In this document: in pieces, positions 1 to 7,597 of the stretch | Layout: the number at the start of each line of letters is the position of its first letter | Numbering within the stretch: the first letter of the stretch is position 1 | NCBI GenBank assembly: GCA_024508935.1 | Contig: JANINW010000062.1 | Location: 67,518-115,017 of the forward strand | Reading direction: 5' to 3' | Length of the DNA stretch: 47,500 nucleotides | Source of the DNA: Flavipsychrobacter sp. | GTDB lineage: Bacteria > Bacteroidota > Bacteroidia > Chitinophagales > Chitinophagaceae | Translations under genes and position numbers: made by a program | Notes under the pieces: generated by a model | What the model was told of the DNA's origin: nothing | Databases searched by the model: none | The model's input: only the letters and a program-made list of their open reading frames with translations

Positions 1-1
1 A

Positions 2-223
2 AAGCCTGGATTGGGAGGCGGCATGGCCAAACGCGAAGCAGGTACGCATGCAGGAGTTACCAATTTCATTGGAGTTGCATCTATTGATAAAACACTGGAG
101 CAGATCACACAACTGGGCGGTAAGGTATTGTCACAACCGCAACCGGTGCCGGGTTACGGAACAATGGCACTATGCATGGATACAGAGAATAATGTATTCG
201 GCATTTTTGAAGAAGCGAAATAA
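2..223 (+). CDS. VOC family (glyoxalase/bleomycin resistance-like) protein, 5' truncated
   Basis: The reading frame is open from the left edge of the window, so only the C-terminal part (about 70 residues) is present. It shows the second half of a vicinal-oxygen-chelate module: a VASIDKTLEQITQLGG segment, a strand-rich middle, and the closing MDTENNVFGIFEE, where the last Glu is at the usual metal-ligand position of VOC proteins. The apparent TTG start at 11 is probably internal. It converges on the DUF4256 gene with 12 nt between the stops. Substrate cannot be inferred; many Bacteroidota carry such stand-alone VOC proteins. Confidence 0.8.
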   Translation, partial: KPGLGGGMAKREAGTHAGVTNFIGVASIDKTLEQITQLGGKVLSQPQPVPGYGTMALCMDTENNVFGIFEEAK

Positions 224-235
224 GAAGTGCTTTAG

Positions 236-799
236 CTATACCCTCAATGACCCGCGGAAGCCCCGTGCAGCATAATACGACTCTGCCCCATTGTGATAGG
301 TAAAGACCGTATTATACCGGCGGTCGCAGAAAATAGCACCGCCCAGTTTCCTGATATCAGCCGGCGTTTGTACCCAGCTCGAAGTTTTTGTATCGAAATT
401 GCCAAATTCCTGCAATCCGCGGTATTCCTCTTCGGTCAGCATCTCGATACCCATTGCAGCAGCCATATCCAAAGCGCTGTCTTTAGGCTTATGTTCTTTT
501 CTTGAATCGAGTGCTTCCCTGTCATAACAAAGGCTCCTCCGCCCTTTGGGGCTTTCGGCTGCACAATCGTAAAAAATATACTCGCCTGTTTTCTTATCAT
601 ACCCTACCACATCCGGTTCGCCATCCGTATTTTCCATTTCCAGCAGCGATTGCAGCTTGCCGGTATTTGCTTCCAGTTTAGCCTGTACATCTGCCCATGC
701 AATACCTTTGTGGCGCTTCATATTCTTTTCAAAGCGGACCTTCAAAGCATGCAGCAGTCCTTCAAACTGGTCTAATGAGTCTTTATTACTTTTTTTCAT
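236..799 (-). CDS. DUF4256 domain-containing protein
   Basis: This 187-residue cytoplasmic protein matches what I know of the DUF4256 family along its whole length, with the conserved segments SLLEMENTDGEPDVVGYDK, YIFYDCAAESPKGRRSLCYD and GGAIFCDRRYNTVFTYHNGA. The family has no established function. It is the last gene of a minus-strand series (ArsR, SRPBCC, DoxX, YdeI-like, DUF4256) and starts 20 nt after the YdeI-like stop, so it is probably cotranscribed with it. There is no signal peptide or membrane segment. In other genomes this family also occurs next to AHSA1/SRPBCC and YdeI genes, which fits this position. Confidence 0.85.
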   Translation of the reverse strand: MKKSNKDSLDQFEGLLHALKVRFEKNMKRHKGIAWADVQAKLEANTGKLQSLLEMENTDGEPDVVGYDKKTGEYIFYDCAAESPKGRRSLCYDREALDSRKEHKPKDSALDMAAAMGIEMLTEEEYRGLQEFGNFDTKTSSWVQTPADIRKLGGAIFCDRRYNTVFTYHNGAESYYAARGFRGSLRV

Positions 800-819
800 G
801 TTCCTGTTTTTAAGGGTGG

Positions 820-1398
820 TTAATCATCCAATCCTCTTCCTTCCATTATCTGCGGTACCGCTTTTTCTATCCTCGATACACGCGTTTTAGATTGTTTAGC
901 AGAAGAAAAATGAAGCAGGTAGGCTCTTTGTCGGCCGGGTGTCAATTCCTTGAATGCCCTTTTTAGTGCAGCATCTTCTTTCAATATTTTATCAAACTCT
1001 TCTGGCATGGAGAATTCTGATGTTTTTTTAAGCTCTGGTTTCAGTCCTGATTTTTCTACTTCAATAGCTTCACGAATATATTTCTTTAATACCGGCGCCA
1101 GTTTCACTACCTCTTTAAGGTTGGTAAACCTTACCTGGCGTGGCACCTGCACATTCTCAGTTTGCTGTATAAGTATGCCTTTAGGATCGGCTAATAGGGC
1201 ACCTTTAAAAAACAATACTGCGCAGTATTCCTTGAAGCCATGTATCAGTACAATATTCTTTCTGTCGTATGTGTAACAGGGGCAACCCCATTTCAATTCT
1301 TCCGTCAGTCCGCAATCAAGAATAATGGTTCTGAGCTTCTCAAATTCCTGCTGCCAGTTTTTAGCTTTATTAAAAAAGAAATCAACTTTTGGATTCAT
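820..1398 (-). CDS. YdeI/OmpD-associated family protein with DUF1801 domain
   Basis: The protein has 192 residues. The first ~120 form a DUF1801 (YdhG-like) domain, with LTEELKWGCPCYTYDRKNIV and GFKEYCAVLFFKGALL typical of that fold. The last ~70 are the OmdA/YdeI tail, with the signature FKELTPGRQRAYLLHFSSAK followed by a basic segment TRVSRIEKAVPQI. The molecular role of the family is unknown. It follows DoxX by 41 nt and precedes DUF4256 by 20 nt in the ArsR-led operon. No export signal is visible. Family assignment is secure; any functional statement would be a guess. Confidence 0.88.
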   Translation of the reverse strand: MNPKVDFFFNKAKNWQQEFEKLRTIILDCGLTEELKWGCPCYTYDRKNIVLIHGFKEYCAVLFFKGALLADPKGILIQQTENVQVPRQVRFTNLKEVVKLAPVLKKYIREAIEVEKSGLKPELKKTSEFSMPEEFDKILKEDAALKRAFKELTPGRQRAYLLHFSSAKQSKTRVSRIEKAVPQIMEGRGLDD

Positions 1399-1439
1399 TC
1401 AAACAAGTATTGGAGTACTAAATAAAGTTATGAAAATCA

Positions 1440-1832
1440 TCACTGACCGGTTGAAACGATTTTCCTGTCAGCCGGCCTGAAATACCAGGATACGATTGTT
1501 AGCACCAGCAATAATAAAGCAGGAAATATTTCCGCTGCAGGGTCGCCAACTGCTATATGCGAAAATATAGCACCGGTAGTAACAAAGAAGAAACCTGAAT
1601 ACGCCCATTCCTTTAGTAATGAGAACCGGGGGACAAGTACCGCGATGACACCTAAAAACTTCCAGATGCCCAATATGGTCAGCACATAAACCGGGTATTG
1701 CAACTGCAGCATACTATCTACCCCGCCCGGGCCTTCTTTTTGCTTCAATAATTGTACAGCGCCGGTCGATACCATGCCCAGCGCCAGCCATAGTGTTGCT
1801 ACCCAATAAATGATCTTATTTCTCTTTGACAT
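1440..1832 (-). CDS. DoxX family membrane protein
   Basis: This is a 130-residue integral membrane protein with four predicted helices (about residues 8-28, 46-68, 76-96 and 102-118), the normal size and topology of the DoxX/DoxD-like superfamily. The loop LKQKEGPGGVDSMLQLQYPV between helices 1 and 2 is of the kind seen in Bacteroidota DoxX proteins. Only 6 nt separate it from the upstream SRPBCC gene, so cotranscription is very likely. DoxX relatives have been linked to redox stress in other bacteria, but nothing here shows the partner or the substrate. Confidence 0.88.
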   Translation of the reverse strand: MSKRNKIIYWVATLWLALGMVSTGAVQLLKQKEGPGGVDSMLQLQYPVYVLTILGIWKFLGVIAVLVPRFSLLKEWAYSGFFFVTTGAIFSHIAVGDPAAEIFPALLLLVLTIVSWYFRPADRKIVSTGQ

Positions 1833-1838
1833 ATACTG

Positions 1839-2306
1839 TTATTTTATTTTGCTCAATACTTCTTCTAGGCGGTTGTGCGCCATATTTATGCCAAAGCTGA
1901 AAGGCAATTTCAATACCTGGTCTCTTTGCGCAACCGTTTCGTAAATAACGTGCATAGTAAGCTTGCTGGTATCATCCGTCAGTTGTTCAAATTCATACAC
2001 CTCAAGCTGCACACCAAATGGCGTTTGCTCCATTTCAAAAGTGCGCGTTATTTTCTGGTTAGGAATAAGCTCGTGTATCACGCCGTTGGCCCTGAATGCT
2101 ATATTGCCTTTGCCATCACTGGTTTCTACCTGGTAGCTGCCATGTTTCCTGCTTTCCAGCTTCAGCACTTTGGTGCCCATCCATTGTTCTATAATTTCCG
2201 GTTCTACATACGCCTTGAAAAGTAATTCCAATGGCAGGTCAAACTCACGGGTAATCTTTAAATCCTGCTTACCATCTTCGGCATGCACTTTTGTTTTTTG
2301 TTCCAT
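1839..2306 (-). CDS. SRPBCC (AHSA1-like) domain protein
   Basis: The protein has 155 residues and is a single START-like SRPBCC domain of the AHSA1 type. Recognisable elements are KITREFDLPLELLFKAYVEP, QWMGTKVLKLESRKHGSYQV, the GVIHELIPNQKITRTFEME strand pair, and a C-terminal helix ending MAHNRLEEVLSKIK. Such proteins bind hydrophobic small molecules in a helix-grip cavity; the ligand here is unknown. The gene follows the ArsR regulator by 4 nt. ArsR-plus-AHSA1 pairs are widespread, and the regulator is likely to control this gene. Confidence 0.9.
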   Translation of the reverse strand: MEQKTKVHAEDGKQDLKITREFDLPLELLFKAYVEPEIIEQWMGTKVLKLESRKHGSYQVETSDGKGNIAFRANGVIHELIPNQKITRTFEMEQTPFGVQLEVYEFEQLTDDTSKLTMHVIYETVAQRDQVLKLPFSFGINMAHNRLEEVLSKIK

Positions 2307-2310
2307 AGTT

Positions 2311-2634
2311 CTATTTTTTTGATTTATGTTGTTTCATGATAGCTTCCAGTTTGTTGAACCTGTCATCCCACATTTTGCGGAATGGTTCTATGAAGTCTGC
2401 TATTTCTTTCATCTTTTGAAGATTTAAATGGTAATAAATTTCGCGTCCATTCTGTTCCTGCGCCAGTAGCTCGCATTCGGTAAGTATGGCCAGGTGCTTT
2501 GAAACCGTAGGCCGGGCTGTATCGAAATTCGCGGCTATAGCCCCTGCCGTCATAGATTGTGTGGCTACCAGCGTAAGTATAGCCCTCCTTGTTGGGTCTG
2601 CTATGGCTTGAAAAACGTCGCGTCTCAGGTTCAT
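2311..2634 (-). CDS. ArsR family winged-helix transcriptional regulator
   Basis: This 107-residue protein is a single winged helix-turn-helix. The recognition region reads [20 protein letters not shown], followed by the wing [13 protein letters not shown]. No cysteine pair for metal sensing is present, so it belongs to the metal-independent ArsR group that is often coupled to AHSA1 proteins. It opens a five-gene operon. Two copies of a 16-bp inverted repeat cover the promoter directly upstream (2638-2684), which strongly suggests autoregulation. The ATG at 2634 is preferred because the operator ends only 3 nt before it. Confidence 0.92.
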   Translation of the reverse strand: MNLRRDVFQAIADPTRRAILTLVATQSMTAGAIAANFDTARPTVSKHLAILTECELLAQEQNGREIYYHLNLQKMKEIADFIEPFRKMWDDRFNKLEAIMKQHKSKK

Positions 2635-2637
2635 TAT

Positions 2638-2684
2638 GTAGCTATTTGGCTACAAATATACATGTAGCCATTTAACTACGCAAA
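2638..2684 (-). promoter_or_regulatory. Promoter with tandem ArsR-type operators
   Basis: On the minus strand a TTTG at 2684-2681 and TATATTTG at 2660-2653 are separated by 20 nt, the Bacteroidota -33/-7 arrangement. Two 16-bp inverted repeats, GTAGCTATTTGGCTAC (2638-2653) and GTAGCCATTTAACTAC (2664-2679), flank the -7 box with centres 26 bp apart. One fills the -33/-7 spacer and the other covers the start region. The layout predicts repression by the ArsR protein encoded immediately downstream. Confidence 0.75.
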
Positions 2685-2703
2685 TTTTTTATTGAAAACC
2701 TAA

Positions 2704-2967
2704 CTACCTATCGTTTGTGCGGTAATGCCTTAGAAGGGAAACACATAAAATAAGTATCTGAACTGTAGTAATGATAACTAGATAAAACCACCATAAGAAC
2801 AATGAACCGCCGCTAGCATGAAAGAATAACAGGTAATACAATATGACATTGTACCCAATGAAACATAAAATATTCAGAAGGCCAAATCGTTTGTTATACC
2901 TATACACCAGGATGGCCAGGAGGAAACAACAAATAGTGGCGGTATATAAAATTATGCTGTCACTCAT
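2704..2967 (-). CDS. Small hypothetical membrane protein
   Basis: I do not recognise this 87-residue protein. It is mostly three hydrophobic helices (about residues 4-22, 29-49 and 56-79) with short basic connections (YRYNKRFG and LLRHYRTNDR), so it should sit in the cytoplasmic membrane. It lies upstream of the ArsR promoter and about 34 nt downstream of an outer-membrane-like protein gene that starts at 3546, on the same strand. No functional motif can be seen. It could be a fast-evolving lineage-specific gene. Confidence 0.55.
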   Translation of the reverse strand: MSDSIILYTATICCFLLAILVYRYNKRFGLLNILCFIGYNVILYYLLFFHASGGSLFLWWFYLVIITTVQILILCVSLLRHYRTNDR

Positions 2968-3000
2968 AGTAGTTAACCGGTAGTTTTTGCCTGATCCAAA

Positions 3001-3546
3001 TCAAAATTTGAACCCTAAGGAAAATAGAAGCCTGCCGTCCACATTCATCCAGGTAGAGACACGTTGCAAGGTAACCGGGTCATACCTGTCTGAATTGTAC
3101 CAGTTAGACACCATTTTCAATGCGGCATAGGGACCGCTACCGCGTTTTGTGATACGACGCAGATAACCAAAGCCCAGGCCCATGTAAAAACCATTATTGC
3201 TGCGGAGCTTAAAAACATTATGGCTTGTGCTGTAGTACCTATCATCACGCTCATAAATATTAACGCCCATGTCTAAAAAGGATAAAAACTGGTTATTCTT
3301 CTGCGGCCTTATATTAACACGTACATCTGCAAATACCCCAGGAACGAACGCGCGGTTATTAATTAAAGTTGGAGCAAAGCTATATCCCTGGATGCCGATA
3401 CCTATACCCAGATGTTTTACCGGCCTATAGTTATAGGTTACAGAAAAACCGGGCAGTGTGCCTGCGTCTGCAAACAAATGATGGTGCTGCCCTAACGCGT
3501 TACCAGAATAAACCATTACCAGAATTGCAAAAAGAATGTATCTCAT
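3001..3546 (-). CDS. Putative outer-membrane beta-barrel protein
   Basis: The start at 3546 gives a 181-residue protein with a clear signal peptide (MRYILFAILVMVYSGNALGQ); the frame is open further upstream, but that extension is not signal-like. The mature part has alternating amphipathic strands rich in aromatic residues and Gly, such as GIGIGIQGYSF, GFYMGLGFGYLRRI and the final LLFSLGFKF. The terminal Phe after a strand is typical of barrels handled by BamA. This looks like a small outer-membrane barrel without a recognised substrate. It is divergent from the VOC gene at 3679. Confidence 0.65.
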   Translation of the reverse strand: MRYILFAILVMVYSGNALGQHHHLFADAGTLPGFSVTYNYRPVKHLGIGIGIQGYSFAPTLINNRAFVPGVFADVRVNIRPQKNNQFLSFLDMGVNIYERDDRYYSTSHNVFKLRSNNGFYMGLGFGYLRRITKRGSGPYAALKMVSNWYNSDRYDPVTLQRVSTWMNVDGRLLFSLGFKF

Positions 3547-3678
3547 AGGAAATAATTTAGACACCTGCGTGCAATAAGATATAAAAAAACTGGCATAAAT
3601 TACTTTATATCTGTTTTTACTAAGCGATATTGACGATAAATTCGCTGCCTGCAGTTTTGACAACTAAAAACTAAATCT

Positions 3679-4101
3679 ATGGAAGACCAAAACCAATCAG
3701 CACAGAACACCCCAAATACTACTCCGAAAGTAACTGGCATTGGAGGCATTTTCTTTTTTTCTGACAGCCCGAAAGAAACCAGGGAATGGTATACAAAAAA
3801 TTTAGGCTTGAATATCAATGAATGGGGTTCAGCCAGTTTTGAATCAAGAAATATAGACCGGCCCGATGAGGTCAATTCGCTTCAATGGTGCCCCTTTAAA
3901 AAAGGAGATGCCTATTTCTCACCTTCGCAGAAAGGCTTTATGATCAACTACAGGGTGCAAAACCTGGAAGGGCTTATAGAAAAGCTTAAAGCTAACGGCG
4001 TAACGATACTGGATGATATTGCCAGTTATGACTACGGGAAATTCATCCACATCATGGATGCTGAAGGCAATAAGATAGAATTATGGGAACCGGCTGAATA
4101 A
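3679..4101 (+). CDS. VOC family protein
   Basis: This 140-residue protein has one full VOC module with paired beta-alpha-beta-beta-beta units. The first half is GIGGIFFFSDSPKETREWYT and NLGLNINEWGSASFESRN; the second is MINYRVQNLEGLIEKLKANG followed by IHIMDAEGNKIELWEPAE, whose IELWEP Glu is the usual metal ligand. An N-terminal polar tail of about 15 residues precedes it. It could be a glyoxalase-like or resistance-type protein; the substrate is unknown. A strong hairpin terminator follows the gene at 4125-4148. Confidence 0.88.
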   Translation: MEDQNQSAQNTPNTTPKVTGIGGIFFFSDSPKETREWYTKNLGLNINEWGSASFESRNIDRPDEVNSLQWCPFKKGDAYFSPSQKGFMINYRVQNLEGLIEKLKANGVTILDDIASYDYGKFIHIMDAEGNKIELWEPAE

Positions 4102-4124
4102 ACCGGTTACATTGCATTTATCAG

Positions 4125-4148
4125 GAAAGCCGCCCAATGGCGGCTTTC
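4125..4148. terminator. Bidirectional hairpin terminator
   Basis: A perfect 10-bp stem, GAAAGCCGCC / GGCGGCTTTC with a CAAT loop, lies between the converging VOC (ends 4101) and AraC (ends 4189) genes. U-tracts on both sides are weak, but the position supports a shared terminator. Confidence 0.7.
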
Positions 4149-4188
4149 TCGTTTCAATACGTTCTAAAAGACAGTATGTAAATTCAAT

Positions 4189-5109
4189 TTAATTAAACGC
4201 CCGCCTGAACTCCAGCGGAGAAGCATTTGTCTTGCTCTTAAACAGTTTGCTAAAAGATTGTGAATGTTCAAACCCCAGCTCATAGGCAATTTCACTTACC
4301 GACAATTCTGTTGTTGACAGCCTTTCCTTAGCCTTCTCTATCAGCTTTTCATGAATATGCTGCTGGGTACTCTGGCCGGTGAGCGTTTTCAATAAACTAC
4401 TTAAATAATTGGGGGAGATGTTTAATTCCTCCGAAACGAATTGTACCGTAGGTAAACCATTCTTTAATGCTTTAGCACTATTGAAATAAGTGTTCAACAG
4501 ATCTTCGAAACGGTCCAGTACCTGGTGATTTGTTTTTTTACGGGTAATAAATTGCCTCTGGTAAAATCTCTCGGAGTAATTCAGCAATGTTTCAAGTTGC
4601 GAAACAATGATCTTTTGACTGAATTTATCAATATTGCCCTGGTATTCCTGCTCAATATTATTCACTATGGTATTCAATGTAGCTTCTTCCTTTTCAGACA
4701 GGAACAAAGCTTCGTTTACAGCATAGCCAAAAAACTCGTATTGCTTTATTTGCTTTGCCAATGCTGTGTTCCACAAAAAATCGGGGTGCACCATAAGTAC
4801 CCAGCCGCTTTTGGGCGATGCTATTTCGGCAATAGGTTCTATACCAAACACCTGGTTGGGCGCTATAAAAAACATCACGCCGTCATCAAAATCATAGTGG
4901 CCCTGGCCGTACCGGTATTGCGTACCAATGCTCCTTTTTACAGAAATATGGTAAAAATCAAAAACGAAATTTTTGTGATTTACTTCGGTTGAGCATTCTA
5001 TTTTGCCATAATCAAACAAACTGATCAATGGATGCTGCGGCGCAGGCAGGTCTTTCATTTTATGAAATTCCTGTATTGATCTGGCCCTATGTATTTTATT
5101 TTGCGACAT
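4189..5109 (-). CDS. AraC family transcriptional regulator
   Basis: With the ATG at 5109 the protein has 306 residues. The first ~180 form an AraC-type cupin sensor region (LFDYGKIECSTEVNHKNFVF, DDGVMFFIAPNQVFGIEP). The C-terminal ~100 are the double helix-turn-helix, with VSEELNISPNYLSSLLKTLT and the signature helix VSEIAYELGFEHSQSFSKLF. The frame runs upstream to 5172 and would overlap the SDR gene; starting at 5109 or 5115 avoids this. It follows the SDR gene on the same strand, so the pair probably forms one transcript and the regulator may control the reductase. The inducer is unknown. Confidence 0.9.
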   Translation of the reverse strand: MSQNKIHRARSIQEFHKMKDLPAPQHPLISLFDYGKIECSTEVNHKNFVFDFYHISVKRSIGTQYRYGQGHYDFDDGVMFFIAPNQVFGIEPIAEIASPKSGWVLMVHPDFLWNTALAKQIKQYEFFGYAVNEALFLSEKEEATLNTIVNNIEQEYQGNIDKFSQKIIVSQLETLLNYSERFYQRQFITRKKTNHQVLDRFEDLLNTYFNSAKALKNGLPTVQFVSEELNISPNYLSSLLKTLTGQSTQQHIHEKLIEKAKERLSTTELSVSEIAYELGFEHSQSFSKLFKSKTNASPLEFRRAFN

Positions 5110-5131
5110 CACCATGCTAAGATAAATAATA

Positions 5132-5896
5132 TTATAGCGCCATACCGCCGGAAACCTCAATTCGTTGCCCATTAACCCAGCCTGCTTCGAGTGTACAAAG
5201 AAATGCCACTACGCCACCAATGTCTTCGGCGGTACCCACCCTTCCCAATGCTGTAATGCCTGCAATGGCTTTCCTTTTTCCTTCATCGTTTTTATTTGAC
5301 CCGCCTCCAAAATCAGTTGCTATTGCACCCGGTGCCACCACATTTGCCCTAATTTGCCTGGCACCCAGTTCTTTTGCCAGGCACCGTGTATATATTTCTA
5401 TGGCCCCCTTCATACTGGCATAGGCCGATACATTAGGGAACGAAGTTCTTGTAAGCCCCGATGAAACATTAACAATACCGCCGCCATCATTTAAAAGAGG
5501 TAGCATTTTCTGTGTAAGAAAATAAACGCCCTTAAAATGGATATTTAACATGGTGTCAAACGCTTCCTCACTGGTATCTGTAACAGAACCATATATACCC
5601 GTACCTGCATTATTGACCAGGAAATCGAACCGGGTTTGATTAAAATCATTTTTTAGCCGCTCTGCCAGGGAAGCTGCAAACCCATCGAACATTTTGATAT
5701 TGCTGGTATCTAATTGAATAGCTACCGCATGTTGGCCAATCGATTTTATTTCATTTACCACTCCATTTGCTGCTGTTTCATTGCTGTGGTAAGTAATTAC
5801 TACATCTATTCCTTTTTTAGCAAGACTCAATGCCATGTCTCTGCCTAATCCCCTGCTGCCGCCCGTTACAACTGCTATCTTTTTGCTCGTACTCAT
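5132..5896 (-). CDS. SDR family NAD(P)-dependent oxidoreductase
   Basis: This is a 254-residue classical short-chain dehydrogenase. The N-terminal Rossmann nucleotide-binding motif is TGGSRGLGRDMA, followed by NNAG. The catalytic Ser lies in VNVSSGL and the Tyr-x-x-x-Lys pair in YASMK. The C-terminal part, EDIGGVVAFLCTLEAGWVNG and then IEVSGGMAL, is typical of FabG-like reductases that use NADPH. The presence of an AraC regulator gene directly behind it suggests an inducible accessory role and not core fatty acid synthesis. An 11-bp palindrome AACCTAAGGTT lies at 5959-5969, upstream of the start. Confidence 0.93.
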   Translation of the reverse strand: MSTSKKIAVVTGGSRGLGRDMALSLAKKGIDVVITYHSNETAANGVVNEIKSIGQHAVAIQLDTSNIKMFDGFAASLAERLKNDFNQTRFDFLVNNAGTGIYGSVTDTSEEAFDTMLNIHFKGVYFLTQKMLPLLNDGGGIVNVSSGLTRTSFPNVSAYASMKGAIEIYTRCLAKELGARQIRANVVAPGAIATDFGGGSNKNDEGKRKAIAGITALGRVGTAEDIGGVVAFLCTLEAGWVNGQRIEVSGGMAL

Positions 5897-6024
5897 TTTT
5901 TATTTGTTTAAAAATTATGGTACAAAGTTGAGCTGTTATAAAGTGATAGCTGTATCCTAACCTAAGGTTGTTGTAGCCAAAACAGTTATTAACCTGGTTT
6001 GCGCATAAACCAGTTGAACAATAA

Positions 6025-6045
6025 AAGCCACTGATTGAGTGGCTT
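6025..6045 (-). terminator. Hairpin downstream of DUF1772 gene
   Basis: An 8-bp stem AAGCCACT / AGTGGCTT (arms 6025-6032 and 6038-6045) lies beyond the stop of the minus-strand gene at 6093. Next to it is a second potential hairpin, CGTGATGC / GCATCGCG (6051-6073). Together they form a plausible terminator, although the U-tract is short. Confidence 0.5.
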
Positions 6046-6092
6046 CATTTCGTGATGCATTTAAAGCATCGCGGTTTTAATTCTGCGATTAT

Positions 6093-6587
6093 TTATTTGG
6101 TATGAGGCGGATAATTATAATTATTCAAGGACTTTACATGAGTTGCTGTAACGAATAAAATAAAGCCAACTATAGCTGCAATAGATCGTACCAGGTTATA
6201 CGAATCCCATCGATGCAGATAATCCAGCCAATCGGCCGGAGGTTGAGTTTCAGACCATGACCTTATCAGCATATTGATAGGTACGTTACCAAACCGTGTT
6301 ACCAACAAAGATACCAGGGCCATTGATGAAGATAAGATCGATAAAAATACAACTGCTCTTACACGCCTATTTACAAAAGCATACCACAATGGCGTAATAA
6401 TGGAAACGGCCATTAATGCCTGCATACTTGTGCTGTTATGATTCATAAGCTGAACGCGAAACCTTAGATGAACTTCCTGGGGAACCTCGTAAAAAGTAGG
6501 CACGAGGTTAAGAAATCCATATAAAAATGCACCAGCCAATAACCCGGTAGCTATAGTAGCAATAAATTTGGGAACTGTAGTTTTCAT
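6093..6587 (-). CDS. DUF1772 (anthrone oxygenase-like) membrane protein
   Basis: This 164-residue protein has four hydrophobic helices (about residues 8-28, 56-72, 78-96 and 134-152). Between helices 3 and 4 is the characteristic DUF1772 block: NVPINMLIRSWSETQPPADW followed by a HRWDSYNLVRS helix. The family includes fungal anthrone oxygenases, but bacterial members are mostly uncharacterised membrane proteins. The gene stands alone on the minus strand between the SDR operon and a VOC gene. Family recognition is good; no substrate can be named. Confidence 0.82.
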   Translation of the reverse strand: MKTTVPKFIATIATGLLAGAFLYGFLNLVPTFYEVPQEVHLRFRVQLMNHNSTSMQALMAVSIITPLWYAFVNRRVRAVVFLSILSSSMALVSLLVTRFGNVPINMLIRSWSETQPPADWLDYLHRWDSYNLVRSIAAIVGFILFVTATHVKSLNNYNYPPHTK

Positions 6588-6692
6588 TTCTCGGGTATAG
6601 CAGAGATTAAAAATACGGATATTAAAACATTATGGAGATTGCCTGACACATTAATTGATAAAACAATGCATCAGGTTAAAATCCTGGTAATG

Positions 6693-7073
6693 CTAATTTG
6701 CAGGCTGAAATAACTCTATGAAGTTGCCTGAAGGATCCATTAATAATATTTGGGCGCCACCTGGCCCGTGAACGATCTCATTGCGAAATTTCAGGCCCAG
6801 TACTTTAAGCCTTTTTACTTCAGCGTCAAGGTCCGAAACTATAATTTGAAACCTGTTCCAGCCGCCGGGTTCAGGCGATGTTCCATCAGGCATTGCCCTG
6901 CCGGCCGAGCTTGTTTTACCGCTTAGTAATAATCGCAGGTTCCCTTTTATTACATCGGCAAAAGCAGGCGCATAATTTGTCAAAAGCGTAAAACCGAGGT
7001 ATTGTGTATAGAATGCAACAGCAGCATCTACATCATTTACCATATAACGGACATTCACCAGATCTGTTTTCAT
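6693..7073 (-). CDS. VOC family protein
   Basis: The protein has 126 residues and is one VOC module: NVRYMVNDVDAAVAFYTQYL at the start, GNLRLLLSGKTSSAGRAMPD in the centre, the phrase EPGGWNRFQIIVSDLDAEVK opening the second half, and DPSGNFIELFQPAN at the end with the usual Glu metal ligand. The SGKTSSAGRAMPDG segment is typical of a bacterial subgroup often annotated as glyoxalase-like. It lies 15 nt downstream of the DUF6223-like gene on the same strand, so these two could share a transcript. Confidence 0.9.
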   Translation of the reverse strand: MKTDLVNVRYMVNDVDAAVAFYTQYLGFTLLTNYAPAFADVIKGNLRLLLSGKTSSAGRAMPDGTSPEPGGWNRFQIIVSDLDAEVKRLKVLGLKFRNEIVHGPGGAQILLMDPSGNFIELFQPAN

Positions 7074-7088
7074 ATAATATTTCCACTT

Positions 7089-7532
7089 TTAGTTTTTACT
7101 AAGACCCAACCATCCCAATACAAGCCCAATAGCACTTAGCACTATGCCCACTATGGCCCCCGCTTTACCACTGCCTGAACCAAATACAGCACCGCTGGTA
7201 GCTGCCAGGTGGATTAAGCTGAGAATAATACCTGTTGATCCAAGCACCAACGCTACCATCGCGCTACTACGTGCACGGTCACTATTATTTTTTGCCAATC
7301 GCTTAGCCCGCCACCCTATAATCAGGCTTGCCAAACCAATAACGCCTCCCAGCAAAGATTTTGCCCGGCCGGTGGTAATACCTTTTTTATATGGCTTATC
7401 AGTGAGACCTGAAGCATTATTATCAACGACGCTATTTTCTGCCTGGCGTGTTTGTGAAAAAACGTTTTGCAGGGGAAGAAAAAAAGTACTTGAAATCAGT
7501 ATCAGTAAGAGATAAAAGACATGTTTTCCCAT
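7089..7532 (-). CDS. DUF6223-like small membrane protein
   Basis: The ATG at 7532 gives 147 residues; the longer frame starts with TTG and is less likely. Residues ~1-27 form a signal peptide or first membrane helix (HVFYLLLILISSTFFLPLQN). After a polar linker there are three Gly-rich hydrophobic segments: GRAKSLLGGVIGLASLIIGW, SSAMVALVLGSTGIILSLIH and AGAIVGIVLSAIGLVLGWLG. This pattern resembles the DUF6223 family as I remember it, but I cannot verify that. Function unknown. Confidence 0.65.
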   Translation of the reverse strand: MGKHVFYLLLILISSTFFLPLQNVFSQTRQAENSVVDNNASGLTDKPYKKGITTGRAKSLLGGVIGLASLIIGWRAKRLAKNNSDRARSSAMVALVLGSTGIILSLIHLAATSGAVFGSGSGKAGAIVGIVLSAIGLVLGWLGLSKN

Positions 7533-7597
7533 TGGTATTGTTTTGATATACAATATTAATCCTAAGGAGAATCCGGAAATTGTAAAAACTCGACATT

